A stretch of 64,000 nucleotides of DNA, taken from UBA1161 sp002311745. GTDB taxonomy: Bacteria > Planctomycetota > Phycisphaerae > Tepidisphaerales > Tepidisphaeraceae. Shown in pieces: positions 33,094 to 46,666 of the stretch (the stretch's first letter is position 1; each line of letters opens with the position of its first letter). The notes below the pieces were generated by a model, which was not told the DNA's origin, searched no databases, and saw only the letters and a list, made by a program, of their open reading frames with translations. The position numbers and the translations under genes were made by a program. Location of the stretch: the NCBI GenBank assembly GCA_050018415.1, contig JBEKAB010000003.1, forward strand, positions 124,001-188,000, written 5' to 3'.

Positions 33094-36000
33094 CGCCGAC
33101 CGCTGCGGCCGCGGCGCCGTTTTGCCTCGCTCGGATCGGACCGAATTCCGCTTCCACCGCCGCTTTCGCCCGCTCCATCTTCGGATACCGCACCTCGCGG
33201 TAGCCGCTGACGGACTCCGGGCATTTCAGCGCCGCCAGCGCCTTCTGGTAGCTGGCGTCGTCGGAAAGATCCACGCGATCCAATAGCGCCACGTACCAAT
33301 CGCGGAAGGCCGCTTCGCGATGGTGCCAACCGGCCATCCGCCGCAGCCATTTCATGTGCCGAACCAGCCGAAGCTGCCAGTCGCTGGTGGTCATGCGGAA
33401 ACGCAGGCGCACCGGGCCGAACTGCAGCTCGGGATTGGTGTGGTGGCGATAGCGCAGCCGGTCGCCGTTGACCACGTCCACGTTGTACTTGGCGATGTCG
33501 CGCTGCTTCTTTTCGAATCGCGTCAGCAGGTACGCCACGTACGGCTCGTCCTTGATGAGCGTGACCTTGGCCAAGTTCCAAATGACCGCGTGCGTGGCGG
33601 CGTAGCCGCGCTGGGCGCCGTCGCGGCGATAGAGCTTCCGCACCGTTTCCACGAACCGCCGCGCCAGGTTCAGGTCCTGGTATTGGATCAGGTCGTAAAT
33701 GCGCAGGGCCAGGTCGTACTTGGCCTGCTCGCTCAGCTCGCGCATCTGCTTCATGGCCCCGCGGACCATCAGCTCGTAACGCCTGGAGAATTTCCCGCCG
33801 CGCCAATGCGTCTTGCGCAGGATGCGCGATTTGTTGGTGACCAGGTGTTCCCACGTGTCGGGCTGCGGCCTGGCGGGCAGGACGCGCGGCTCCAGCGCCA
33901 GCTTGCGGCCGATGTTGAAGGCCTTGACGTTGCGGCGATGCTCGCGGCGGATGGTGTCCTTGATCGCCCAGGCGATCGATCGCGTCGACACCGGGATCAA
34001 CCCCAACTGATGGGCCACGCCCAGCATCATGATGTTCACAAACAGCTTGCTGCCCAATCGCCTCTCGCAGATTTCCGACAGATTCGCCGCGTAACTGTGC
34101 TGCGCCTCGCACTGCTGCAGAATCTGCTCGCGCAGAATCTCCGGGTCAAAATCATCCTTGCCCAGCAGCGTGTAGACGGTGGACTGCTTGTGCAGGTTGA
34201 GCACGGCGGCGGTGTGCTGCGGCGAGCCGACGCGGAACGGCTCGCGCGGGTCGATGGCCCGCGCCGCTTCCAGGATGTCGATCCCCAAAAGCACATCCGC
34301 CTTGCCGTAGGGGATCGAGCCGGTCGTCGCCGGCGTGGTGGCGCATCCGTTGTTGTTCACGAACGTGATCTGGGCGAAGACCCCGCCGTTGCGGATCGCC
34401 AGCCCTTTCTTTTCCTGGAAGACCACGTGATACCCTTCCTTGTGCCCGGCGCGCACCAGGATGGCGCCGACGATGCCGATGCCCATCCCTCCCACCCCGC
34501 TCATGTGGATGCGCCAGGTCTTTCCCGCCGCGGTCATGTCGTGGTGAAAATCCGGCTCGGGCAGGCGGGCCAAATCCATCCGCGGCAGCGTGTACCGCCG
34601 ACGCTTGTGCCGAAGCACCGTCACCTGCTCGAAGCTGGGGCAGGGCTTGACCGATTCGGCGATCTCGTTGCTGACCAGCACGCGCTCGCAGGCGCCGTCG
34701 TTCACGCACCAAGTCAGGTCCGTGTCGATCTTTCGCCCGTAGTCGGTCTGGATGGAGGTCAACCCCGGGCACGCCGTGACCGCCGTGCATTCCAGGCAGT
34801 TTTCGCACACCTCCGGCGTGATGTTCATGTGCGTCTTGCGCGGCAGATACCCGTGCTTCTTGATGATCCTCCGCTCTTCCTTGAGCATCCGCCGCTGGTA
34901 GGTAATGCCGCATTCCTTGTCGGCGATGACGACCTTCACGCCGTCGCTCAGGATCGCCCGTTCCAGGATCGCCTTGTATTTTTCGCGCTGCGCCGGCGAG
35001 AGCTTCACGACGGTCAGGGGACTGGTGCCGGCCATCCCCCGCGCGATCTCTTCGATGTCCTGGATGTACGAGCGGTTGCCCAGCAGGTCCAATTCCGTCC
35101 CCGCGTGCTCCTGGTGGCCGGTCATCGCCGTGGTCTTGTTTTCCAGGATGATGTAGGTGATGTCCTGGTTGGCCTTGATCGAATTGCTGATGGCGATCTG
35201 GCCGGAATGGAAAAACGTTCCATCCCCCATGAAGACGATCTGCTTGTTGGTGATGAACGGATCGATGCCCGAGCCCGTGCCGCCGCCCAACCCCATGCCG
35301 CTGTAGTTGTGCATGAGCTGCTCGGTGGGCGCGAACATCAGCATCGTGTAGCACCCGGTATCCCCGTGCGCCACCAGGTCCACCGGCGGCATGCCGTGAT
35401 GCTTCGCCATGTACCGCGGATCGGCCAGGTTGCGGCGGATTTCCAGAAGCACCGCCGAACTGTCCCGATGCGGACAGCCCGGACAGAACGTCGGCGTGCG
35501 CACGGCCACCGCCTGCTGAAACACCTGGAGCTTGGGCTTGCTGGCGGCACGCAGGCGATCCAGCTCGCTGCTGAGCCGCCCGTTGCGGCTCTTGGCCGGA
35601 AGCTGCTGGGTGGCCTGAAACAGCGGGATCAGTTTTTGCGCCAGCACCGAATAATTCAGCCCGCGCGCCTCCGGAATTCCCTCCTTGCCGCCGGGGAACG
35701 TTTTGCCGTACAGCCGCGAGGATATTTCCGCCGCCTGATCCTGCGGCAGCGCGTGGAACAGGGCATCGCGAATGTTCTTCTCCAAGAAACTGCGCCGCTC
35801 CTCGATGACGATCATCGTGTCGCACAGCGCGGAAAATTCCTTCACCAACTCCACGTCCGCCGGATAGCTCAGGCCCATCCGCAACACGGGCAGCAGCCCG
35901 GTCAATTCCAGTTCGGCCAGCACGTGCCGCAAGTACGGCCCGCCCATGCCCGTGACGATGAATCCCAGCGGCGCCGGCACGTCGCGATTTTCGTGGGGGA

Positions 36001-36751
36001 TGATGCGATTGAGTCCCAGTTCCCGCGCCGCACGCATCGTCGTCGCAAAACGCTGCGGGAAAAGCAGCTCCCTTTGCCACGTTCGCGGCGGCAACAGCAC
36101 CTTGCCCAGATCGATCTGGGACGTCTGCAGCGTGATCTTCTGCTGCGTGTTGATCGAGGGAAATTGATTGGGCCGGCACTGAACCGTTCCGCCCCCGTCG
36201 GCCTGGGCGACGGTGGCGATGTATCCCACGTAAAGCCCAGCGGTCTGGCTGAGCTTGAAGCCCAGGTTGATCCAGTCCTTGAATTCCTGCGGCTCACCCG
36301 GATCCAGCACCGCCATGCGAAGATGCTCGCACAAGAACCGGCTGTCGGCCGGCACCTGCGTGCTCTCGCACCACGGGTCTTCCCCCAGGATGATGACGGC
36401 GCCTCCTTGCGGATGCGTCCCAGCCAGATTCCCCAGGGCCAGGGCATCGGCCGCCACGTGCGCCCCGATGTTCTTAAAGACGGCGATCGCACGCGTCGGG
36501 AGCATCTGGCTGCCGTTGACCGCCGCCACCGACAGCGCCTCGTTGTTCGCCTGAAACGCGCGCACGCCCTTGGCGCACAGCAGATCGCGCAGTTCGCTGA
36601 TCACGTCGAAGAAGCTGGCCACCGGCGAGCCGGGATACCCCGTGATGAGATGAACGCCCCCCTCCGTTTCCAGGGCGCCTTTAACGAGCAGCTCATTGCC
36701 GGTGAAGATTTCAGGGCCGGATTCGGCCAGGAAACGTGGATCGATGGCCAT
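33062..36751 (-). CDS. Fused indolepyruvate:ferredoxin oxidoreductase (IorAB type)
   Basis: Oxidatively decarboxylates aryl-pyruvates from aromatic amino acids to aryl-acetyl-CoA, passing electrons to ferredoxin. The 1,229-residue protein combines what archaea encode as two subunits. It begins with a TPP pyrimidine domain (GYPGSPVASFFDVI) and a middle TPP diphosphate-binding domain (GDTGCYTMLMF and FMGDGTFFHSGQIA). A Cys cluster CENCLECTAVTACPGL (about 650) follows, then the gamma domain (SGVGGMGIGIVGAILVRAG). The C-terminal ~250 residues match the extra domain of large bacterial IORs (DUF6537-like), ending in an Ala-rich tail. GGAAGGA precedes ATG 36751. Overlaps htrA at the 3' end by 32 bases. 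Confidence 0.93.
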   Translation of the reverse strand: MAIDPRFLAESGPEIFTGNELLVKGALETEGGVHLITGYPGSPVASFFDVISELRDLLCAKGVRAFQANNEALSVAAVNGSQMLPTRAIAVFKNIGAHVAADALALGNLAGTHPQGGAVIILGEDPWCESTQVPADSRFLCEHLRMAVLDPGEPQEFKDWINLGFKLSQTAGLYVGYIATVAQADGGGTVQCRPNQFPSINTQQKITLQTSQIDLGKVLLPPRTWQRELLFPQRFATTMRAARELGLNRIIPHENRDVPAPLGFIVTGMGGPYLRHVLAELELTGLLPVLRMGLSYPADVELVKEFSALCDTMIVIEERRSFLEKNIRDALFHALPQDQAAEISSRLYGKTFPGGKEGIPEARGLNYSVLAQKLIPLFQATQQLPAKSRNGRLSSELDRLRAASKPKLQVFQQAVAVRTPTFCPGCPHRDSSAVLLEIRRNLADPRYMAKHHGMPPVDLVAHGDTGCYTMLMFAPTEQLMHNYSGMGLGGGTGSGIDPFITNKQIVFMGDGTFFHSGQIAISNSIKANQDITYIILENKTTAMTGHQEHAGTELDLLGNRSYIQDIEEIARGMAGTSPLTVVKLSPAQREKYKAILERAILSDGVKVVIADKECGITYQRRMLKEERRIIKKHGYLPRKTHMNITPEVCENCLECTAVTACPGLTSIQTDYGRKIDTDLTWCVNDGACERVLVSNEIAESVKPCPSFEQVTVLRHKRRRYTLPRMDLARLPEPDFHHDMTAAGKTWRIHMSGVGGMGIGIVGAILVRAGHKEGYHVVFQEKKGLAIRNGGVFAQITFVNNNGCATTPATTGSIPYGKADVLLGIDILEAARAIDPREPFRVGSPQHTAAVLNLHKQSTVYTLLGKDDFDPEILREQILQQCEAQHSYAANLSEICERRLGSKLFVNIMMLGVAHQLGLIPVSTRSIAWAIKDTIRREHRRNVKAFNIGRKLALEPRVLPARPQPDTWEHLVTNKSRILRKTHWRGGKFSRRYELMVRGAMKQMRELSEQAKYDLALRIYDLIQYQDLNLARRFVETVRKLYRRDGAQRGYAATHAVIWNLAKVTLIKDEPYVAYLLTRFEKKQRDIAKYNVDVVNGDRLRYRHHTNPELQFGPVRLRFRMTTSDWQLRLVRHMKWLRRMAGWHHREAAFRDWYVALLDRVDLSDDASYQKALAALKCPESVSGYREVRYPKMERAKAAVEAEFGPIRARQNGAAAAAVGVNSSAASPAA

Positions 36752-36799
36752 GACAGTCTGTCCTTCCGCGGGTCCCGAACCGCCGGGATCGGCATGGCT

Positions 36800-36820
36800 T
36801 GTCCCGAATAACTCGGGACA
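36800..36820. promoter_or_regulatory. Perfect 8-bp hairpin upstream of the IOR gene
   Basis: TGTCCCGA and TCGGGACA flank a 5-base loop, 49 bases before the IOR start on the minus strand. It could be an operator dyad, an mRNA hairpin, or the end of the upstream transcript. No T-run is present on either side. Confidence 0.4.
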
Positions 36821-36993
36821 GGAGATACCGTTCTTTCACCGCAGTGTAAGAGACTCTTGACGTTGCCGGGATTTCATGGCCGCCAACGCCGCTGTCGCCC
36901 ACGTCCCTACATCGGACGTGCGACCGCAAAACAGAGCAAAATTGTATCCCGCCAGACGGATAAGTCCATGCAGTTTTGGATTCTCGCACCCGC

Positions 36994-37803
36994 TTATCCT
37001 TGAAATTTCGCGGCAAAAATACCGACAATTTGGCGGGCCACCGATTCGAGGTTCCTGGGCACGGGGACACGCGCTCCCTGCGGGGCCGGCAGGCCGTAAA
37101 GGCCCGCTCCCGGCTGTATCCAGCGGAAATCCAGAAAGCCGGGATCGCCCGGTTCGTAACGCACCCATTCCAATTGGGCAAAATAGAGTTTCCAGGAAAC
37201 GAATTTTCCGGCAAGGATCAGGCCGTCGCGGCCGACGAAGATCTCGCGATTGTCGGGATGCTTGAGCCGGCGCACGGGGAGCGTGGCGGCGAGATAGCCG
37301 ATGCCGGCCAGCAGTCCCATCACGCCGGCGAAAATCGCGGCGACGATCAGCCATACGCCTCGCGGGATGGGGGTGTCGCTGGTCCGGGCCACATAAACGC
37401 ACACGCCGATCAGAATCAGCAGCGAAACGCCCAGGATGAGCAGGAGCCCGCGAAAACTTTTCTTGGCCAGCCTGCGTTCGGTTTGGATGTGCCGCATCCA
37501 TTCTTCTTCGGTGCAGCGCCAACGGCCAAGGACCTGCGTGCCGGCGAGGATTTCATCCGCCTGCCGCGCCAGCTTGCGGTAAGACAAGAGGATGAACAGC
37601 GTGATAACGGCCCCAAACGCCCCGGCGCCCGCGGCGACGAAGCCGATCGCCAGCAGCGCTGCTCCACCCGCAAAGCGCGAAACCATCGCGGCGATAAGCC
37701 CCAGCACCGCGACGAGCACAAAAAACTTCAGCACGGCCGCGGTAATGCGGACCGAACGACGCACCGGATTGACCGGAGGAGCGGGGATATCAGCGGCAGT
37801 CAT
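36994..37803 (-). CDS. Four-helix membrane protein of unknown function
   Basis: A 269-residue protein with four hydrophobic segments in two pairs (about 22-75 and 120-175). Between the pairs is a soluble loop, and the C-terminal domain is about 90 residues (NREIFVGRDGLILAGKFVSW). That last domain, with strands around an aromatic-rich segment, resembles the YcxB-like fold but the match is weak. It lies 242 bases upstream of the IOR gene and divergent or unrelated to gltD, from which it is separated by 44 bases. No function is assigned. Confidence 0.75.
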   Translation of the reverse strand: MTAADIPAPPVNPVRRSVRITAAVLKFFVLVAVLGLIAAMVSRFAGGAALLAIGFVAAGAGAFGAVITLFILLSYRKLARQADEILAGTQVLGRWRCTEEEWMRHIQTERRLAKKSFRGLLLILGVSLLILIGVCVYVARTSDTPIPRGVWLIVAAIFAGVMGLLAGIGYLAATLPVRRLKHPDNREIFVGRDGLILAGKFVSWKLYFAQLEWVRYEPGDPGFLDFRWIQPGAGLYGLPAPQGARVPVPRNLESVARQIVGIFAAKFQG

Positions 37804-37847
37804 CTGTGCTCCGCAAAGCGCTCACAGGCGGCCAATTATAACCGGGT

Positions 37848-39347
37848 TTAAAACAGCTTGATCGCCGGGCCCAGATCGCTGCTGCCCATGAGAAATTCAT
37901 CGACGGCCCGGGCGGCTTGGCGGCCTTCGCTGATCGCCCACACGACCAGACTCTGTCCCCGCCGCGCATCGCCGGCGGCGAAAACGCCGGGAATGCTCGT
38001 GGCGTAGTTGCCGTCGCACTGCACGTTGCCGCGTGCGTCCAACTTCAGCCCCAATTGCTGGATCGGCCCATCGTGCTCGGGATGCACGAAGCCCAGCGCC
38101 AGCAGGCACAGATCGCAGGGCAGCTCGAATTCGCTGCCGGGAATTTCCTTCATGGCCGGCCGGCCGCTGGCGTCCTTGGCCCATTCCAGCCGCACGCCGT
38201 GCAGCTTTTTCACGCGCCCGTTTTCCCCGCTGAAGGATTTGGTGTTGATGGAAAAATCGCGGATTTCCCCGCCGGCAACGGCGTTGGCCTCTTCGTGGGC
38301 GGCGCTGGTGCGGAAGATCATCGGCCAATACGGCCAGGGTTGCACCTTGCCCTCGATGACGAACTGCGGCGTGCGCGCATCGACTGGCCGCGGCAATAGC
38401 TCAAACTGCTTGACGCTCTTGCATCCCTGGCGCAGGGCGGTGCCCAGGCAGTCGGCGCCGGTGTCCCCGCCGCCCAGGATAATGACGTCCTTGCCGCGGG
38501 CGTCGATCATCTGCTCGTCAAAAATCTGATCGCCCAGGTTCTTGCGGTTTTGCAGGGGCAGATAGGTCATGGCCAGATGGATGCCGGCCAATTCGCGGCC
38601 GGGGACGTTCAAGTCGCGGCTCTGCGTGCTGCCGCCGCACAAAATGATCGCGTCGAAATCTCGCCGCAGGTCATCCACCTTGACGTCGAAGCCGACGTTG
38701 GCGCTGACGACGAATTTGATCTCCTCGGCCTCCATGATTTTCAGCCGCCGCTCCACGAAGCGTTTTTCCAGCTTGAAGTTGGGGATGCCGTACATGAGCA
38801 ATCCGCCGGCGCGGTCGGCCCGCTCGAAAATAGTGACCCAATGCCCAGCCTTGTTGAGTTGGGCGGCGGCGGCCAATCCCGCCGGGCCGGAGCCGACGAC
38901 CGCCACCTTCTTGCCCGTGCGCGTCGGCGGAAGCTCCGGGCCGGTCCACCCCTGCTCGAACGCGTGCTCGATGATCGACAGCTCGATGTTCTTGATGGTC
39001 ACCGGCTTTTCGTTGATTCCCAGCACGCACGCCTCTTCGCACGGCGCCGGGCAGACGCGGCCGGTGAATTCCGGAAAGTTGTTGGTCTTGTACAGCATCT
39101 CCAGGGCGTCGCGCCAGCGGTTCTTGTAGACCAGGTCGTTCCACTCGGGGATGATGTTCCCCAGCGGGCAGCCGTGGCTGGAGTTGCAGAACGGCACCCC
39201 GCAGTCCATGCAGCGCGCCCCCTGCTTGCGCAGCTTTTCCTCCGGGAAATCGAGATAGACCTCGTTCCAGTCCAGGAGGCGGAGTTTGATCTCCCGCCGC
39301 TTGGGCATCTCGCGTGCAATCTCTTTGAATCCCGTCGGCTTGCCCAT
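37848..39347 (-). CDS. gltD: Glutamate synthase small subunit
   Basis: Supplies NADPH electrons through FAD and two [4Fe-4S] clusters to the large subunit for glutamate formation from glutamine and 2-oxoglutarate. The 499-residue protein starts MGKPTGFKEIARE, the usual N-terminus. It has cluster cysteines in GARCMDCGVPFCNSSHGCPLGN and GRVCPAPCEEACVLGI, the FAD-binding VAVVGSGPAGLAAAAQL, the second nucleotide fold VIILGGGDTGADCLGTA, and the FAD tail VFAAGDARRGQSLVVWAI. ATG 39347 is preferred. The frame opens 31 codons earlier, but those codons lie in the repeat at 39348-39458. It follows gltB on the minus strand. Confidence 0.96.
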   Translation of the reverse strand: MGKPTGFKEIAREMPKRREIKLRLLDWNEVYLDFPEEKLRKQGARCMDCGVPFCNSSHGCPLGNIIPEWNDLVYKNRWRDALEMLYKTNNFPEFTGRVCPAPCEEACVLGINEKPVTIKNIELSIIEHAFEQGWTGPELPPTRTGKKVAVVGSGPAGLAAAAQLNKAGHWVTIFERADRAGGLLMYGIPNFKLEKRFVERRLKIMEAEEIKFVVSANVGFDVKVDDLRRDFDAIILCGGSTQSRDLNVPGRELAGIHLAMTYLPLQNRKNLGDQIFDEQMIDARGKDVIILGGGDTGADCLGTALRQGCKSVKQFELLPRPVDARTPQFVIEGKVQPWPYWPMIFRTSAAHEEANAVAGGEIRDFSINTKSFSGENGRVKKLHGVRLEWAKDASGRPAMKEIPGSEFELPCDLCLLALGFVHPEHDGPIQQLGLKLDARGNVQCDGNYATSIPGVFAAGDARRGQSLVVWAISEGRQAARAVDEFLMGSSDLGPAIKLF

Positions 39348-39458
39348 TGCTGTAAATTCGAAATTCGAATGACGAATGACGAATGAAAAGAGGCGCATGA
39401 CCGCCATTCGGTCATTGGTCCTTGATTCGTTATTCGTCATTCGTCATTCGTCATTTCC
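39348..39458. repeat. Intercistronic inverted repeat built of GAATGAC/GTCATTC units
   Basis: The left arm (about 39357-39390) carries three direct GAATGAC-type units; the right arm (about 39424-39457) carries four complementary GTCATTC-type units. An inner short dyad (CCGCCATTCGG/GTCATTGG) lies between them. The element fills the whole spacer between gltB and gltD and would be transcribed with them. Confidence 0.85.
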
Positions 39459-44006
<4,548 letters not shown>

Positions 44007-44189
44007 CGCGGGCGGTCGTGCATGCATTGCAACGCTTTTAGATAGAATGCCTTGCAGAACAACGAAATCGCCAATTTATAACGATTTGCAGCGGTGTTAA
44101 CAAATTTCCACACCGCGGATAAATCACGCAAACCTGGCTTGGAGCGCGGAGATTCAGAGCGGTTGGCTACCGTAACAGTATGCCTTTTT

Positions 44190-45794
44190 ATGCAAGACAG
44201 TCAATCAAAACTCGCCGCACCCGACCGCATCGAAGCCCACGGCCGCCATCTCTCCGTATGGCAGCTCCTGACTTGGCTCGCCGTGGCCGCGGGAACCGCC
44301 TTGCGCTTTTGTCGGCTCGATCACCAGAGCCTCTGGATGGACGAGGGATATACGGCCTGGATGGTATCCCACCCCTTGGGCCAGATTGTCCGCCTGACGC
44401 GCGCCGATACCGCGCCGCCCCTGTTCTATTTGCTCTTGCGGTGGTGGAGCGATCTCTTTGGCCACGAGCCCGAAGCCGCCCTGCGGTCCATGACGGCCCT
44501 GTGCAGCGCGCTGACATTGATCCTGGCCGTCGGTCTGGCCCGCAAATTCTTGTTCAAGCCCGCCGCCGTTGCCGCCGCCCTCTGGGCCTTGGCACTGGGA
44601 TTCCATCAAGTCTTCTACGCCCAGGAGGCGCGATTTTATCCCCTGATGGCCCTGCTGCTCGTGGCCGCGATGCTCTGCCTGCTGCGGCATTTGGCCGCGC
44701 AACATCGCGCTTGGCTGATTCCCTTGACCCTGCTCCTGGCGGCCTCGCTCTACACGCACAACGTCATGATGCCGTACGTGGCGAGCTTGGCCCTGGTCTG
44801 GCTGATACTTCCTTCACATCACAGGCCGCGGCGGCGCATCACGGACATCGCCCTCACCGCCGCCATCGTCGCGATCCTCTACGCCCCGTGGGGGATTTTT
44901 TGCCTGCCGAATCAGCTTCGCATCGTTCATGGCGAATTCTGGGTGAGCCGGCCGGGCGCCACTGACATCACCAACCTGATCGCCTGGTTGGCCGATGTGC
45001 CGGAGACTTGGTCCTGGCGGGCCATGGGCGCGCGCCTGCACGCCCCCGAATTTGCCGGCCACATCCTGCTGGCCATCGGGCTGGCGCTTGTCGCCGCGTC
45101 GCTGCTTTTGTCTCTGCTGCGACAGCGCGGGCCGCGGCTCCGTCAGGCGATCGCCATGATCCTGCTGGCGTTTTTCCCGCCGCTGTTGGTGGCAGCGTAC
45201 AGCCGCCTCGCCACGCCCATCCTGATGACAAAGACGTTCTTGCCTTCCGCCGCCCTGATGCCGATCGTGCTTCTGCTGCCGATGAACCTGGCCCTGTCGC
45301 CCTGGGCCCGTCGGGCCGTCGGCGCCGGCGCCATTCTGATGCTGCTCTTGGCCGCCGGCGATCTATTGGCCTACGAAACGGTGCACCAGAACGAGGACTG
45401 GCGCGGCGTCGCCCGCTGGGTTGCCCAGCTCCCGCCGCGCCATCGGCTTCTCGTTTTCGTCTCCGAGGACGGTCAGCTTCCCTTTGATTACTACTATTTC
45501 TATCGCCCCGACGAATCGGCCACCGGCGTTCCCGCCGCCTTTCTGGACCGCGACCCCCCGCGCGCCATGCTGCGCGTGCAAAAGGCGCAGGACTTAGCCC
45601 GACTGGAATCGCGCCTGGCCCAGCAGCCGTACCCGCAGGTCATTCTGATCCTGTCTCATCTTTTTTGGGCCGACCCGGACGAGCTGACGCTGAAAAAATT
45701 GCAATCCCTGTTTCCCAACGCTCAGCGCCAAACCCTTGGCGAGCTGACGATCGTTCGCTTCAGCCGGGACAACGGCGGCGAAGTCGGCCCGTAA
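44190..45794 (+). CDS. GT39-family-like glycosyltransferase
   Basis: A 534-residue membrane protein with about ten hydrophobic segments. The first loop has SLWMDEGYTAWMVS, the D-E catalytic motif of the PMT/ArnT GT-C superfamily, followed by ADTAPPLFYLLLRWW and EPEAALRSMTALCSAL. FYAQEARFYPLMALLL is also typical of the family. It would move a sugar from a polyprenyl-phosphate donor to a lipid or protein at the outer face of the inner membrane; the acceptor is unknown. The C-terminal ~150 residues form a soluble extracytoplasmic domain. ATG 44190 was chosen because upstream codons are unlike protein; no ribosome binding site is obvious. Confidence 0.85.
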   Translation: MQDSQSKLAAPDRIEAHGRHLSVWQLLTWLAVAAGTALRFCRLDHQSLWMDEGYTAWMVSHPLGQIVRLTRADTAPPLFYLLLRWWSDLFGHEPEAALRSMTALCSALTLILAVGLARKFLFKPAAVAAALWALALGFHQVFYAQEARFYPLMALLLVAAMLCLLRHLAAQHRAWLIPLTLLLAASLYTHNVMMPYVASLALVWLILPSHHRPRRRITDIALTAAIVAILYAPWGIFCLPNQLRIVHGEFWVSRPGATDITNLIAWLADVPETWSWRAMGARLHAPEFAGHILLAIGLALVAASLLLSLLRQRGPRLRQAIAMILLAFFPPLLVAAYSRLATPILMTKTFLPSAALMPIVLLLPMNLALSPWARRAVGAGAILMLLLAAGDLLAYETVHQNEDWRGVARWVAQLPPRHRLLVFVSEDGQLPFDYYYFYRPDESATGVPAAFLDRDPPRAMLRVQKAQDLARLESRLAQQPYPQVILILSHLFWADPDELTLKKLQSLFPNAQRQTLGELTIVRFSRDNGGEVGP

Positions 45795-45833
45795 TGGGCG
45801 TGGGTCCGCCAATGTTCTCGGGCGGCCGCATTT

Positions 45834-46171
45834 CCTCCTCCTCCGGTACTCCCAACTTTTTTCATCTTCGGCGTAACTTCTTGTCTGGCACGTTCTAATA
45901 TCACCGCGGAGTGCGCAGAGCGCGCAGAGACGACGCAGTGCCACGGCCACCGACGTATTTCTCGGCGTTCTCAGCGATCTCCGCGGTGACATCTTGCGTT
46001 TCGAGCGCGCGGATAGCAGCCCTGAAAATGAAGGACTTACAGCACAGATGAAAAAAGTTGGGTACTCCGGGGGAGGAGCGAGGTGGGGGTTCGAAGCGAT
46101 TTGCCGTCGAATGCGGAGTTGCGTTTTCACGCTAGATCGGCAAACCCCCACCCAACCCTCCCCCGGAGTAC
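45834..46171. repeat. Nested inverted-repeat array
   Basis: An outer pair, 45834-45866 and 46047-46078, shares the 16-base run GATGAAAAAAGTTGGG in opposite orientation plus GC-rich flanks. Within it TCACCGCGGAG (45901-45911) pairs with CTCCGCGGTGA (45979-45989). Overlapping the right outer arm, GTACTCCGGGGGAGG... with GGTGGGGG (46063-46090) pairs with 46145-46171. The unit with GTACTCC therefore occurs three times. No coding capacity. Confidence 0.8.
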
Positions 46172-46264
46172 CGTGGGAGGGGAAAGACGGTGGTTGCCGG
46201 TTGTGATGCGCTCCAGAAAATATTGGGAGACCCGGGCCATCTTTTTTTGTAATTTTATCTTGCA

Positions 46265-46283
46265 TACTATGTGTCACATAGTA
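46265..46283. promoter_or_regulatory. Operator dyad upstream of padR
   Basis: TACTATGTG and CACATAGTA are perfect 9-base half-sites around one central T, 22 bases before the padR start codon. PadR repressors bind comparable ATGT/ACAT-type dyads in their own promoters, so autoregulation is inferred. Confidence 0.75.
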
Positions 46284-46305
46284 CAATGGGGACCGAGGTG
46301 GTCCG

Positions 46306-46638
46306 ATGCGCGTGGAACGTGAACTGATGCGCGGCGCTGGTCCGCTGGCGGTCTTGCAGATTCTGGCCGGCGGCGAGCGATACGGGTACGAGCTGGTTCA
46401 GCTTCTGGATCGCCGCAGCCGCGGCGTTCTGGCCATGGGCCAGAGCACGCTCTATCCCCTGCTGTACAACCTCCAGGCCAAGGGGCTGATCGCGTCGCGC
46501 ACGCAGGTTGCCTCCAACGGCCGGCCGCGCCGGTACTACCGATTGACCGACAAAGGCAAGCGCCGCCTGGAGCGCAGCCGACAACAATGGGAAGCCTTGT
46601 CCCTGGCCATTGGACAGTTGGGGATCGCCGGCGCCTAA
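46306..46638 (+). CDS. PadR-family transcriptional repressor
   Basis: A 110-residue winged-helix protein of the short PadR-s2 size. GERYGYELVQLLDRRS is the first helix-turn-helix part, GQSTLYPLLYNLQAKGLI the recognition helix, SNGRPRRYYRLTDKGKRRL the wing, and a C-terminal dimerisation helix follows. Such proteins repress membrane/efflux or stress genes and often themselves. GAGG at 46295-46298 is the ribosome binding site. The dyad at 46265-46283 is the likely operator. The stop precedes the next gene's ATG by 28 bases, forming a two-gene operon. Confidence 0.93.
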   Translation: MRVERELMRGAGPLAVLQILAGGERYGYELVQLLDRRSRGVLAMGQSTLYPLLYNLQAKGLIASRTQVASNGRPRRYYRLTDKGKRRLERSRQQWEALSLAIGQLGIAGA

Positions 46639-46666
46639 AGCGGCCCCGGCGCAAGGAGACGCGGGT

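Larger units (their letters stand above)
45795..46305. other. 511-base spacer with nested repeats and the padR control region
   Basis: No gene. The space holds the nested palindromic array (45834-46171), then about 90 bases of AT-richer DNA leading to the padR operator (46265-46283). A minus-strand frame spanning it (45594-46286) is rejected as translation of the repeats. Confidence 0.7.

Noticed and set aside
33320..36811. A 1,163-codon plus-strand frame over the IOR gene
   Set aside because: Antisense of a complete oxidoreductase; no domain pattern.
45834..46171. CRISPR-like array
   Set aside because: Repeats are inverted and nested with no regular spacers, and no cas genes are near.
45594..46286. 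A 230-codon minus-strand frame downstream of the GT39-like gene
   Set aside because: Half overlaps the glycosyltransferase antisense and the rest is translation of the nested repeats.
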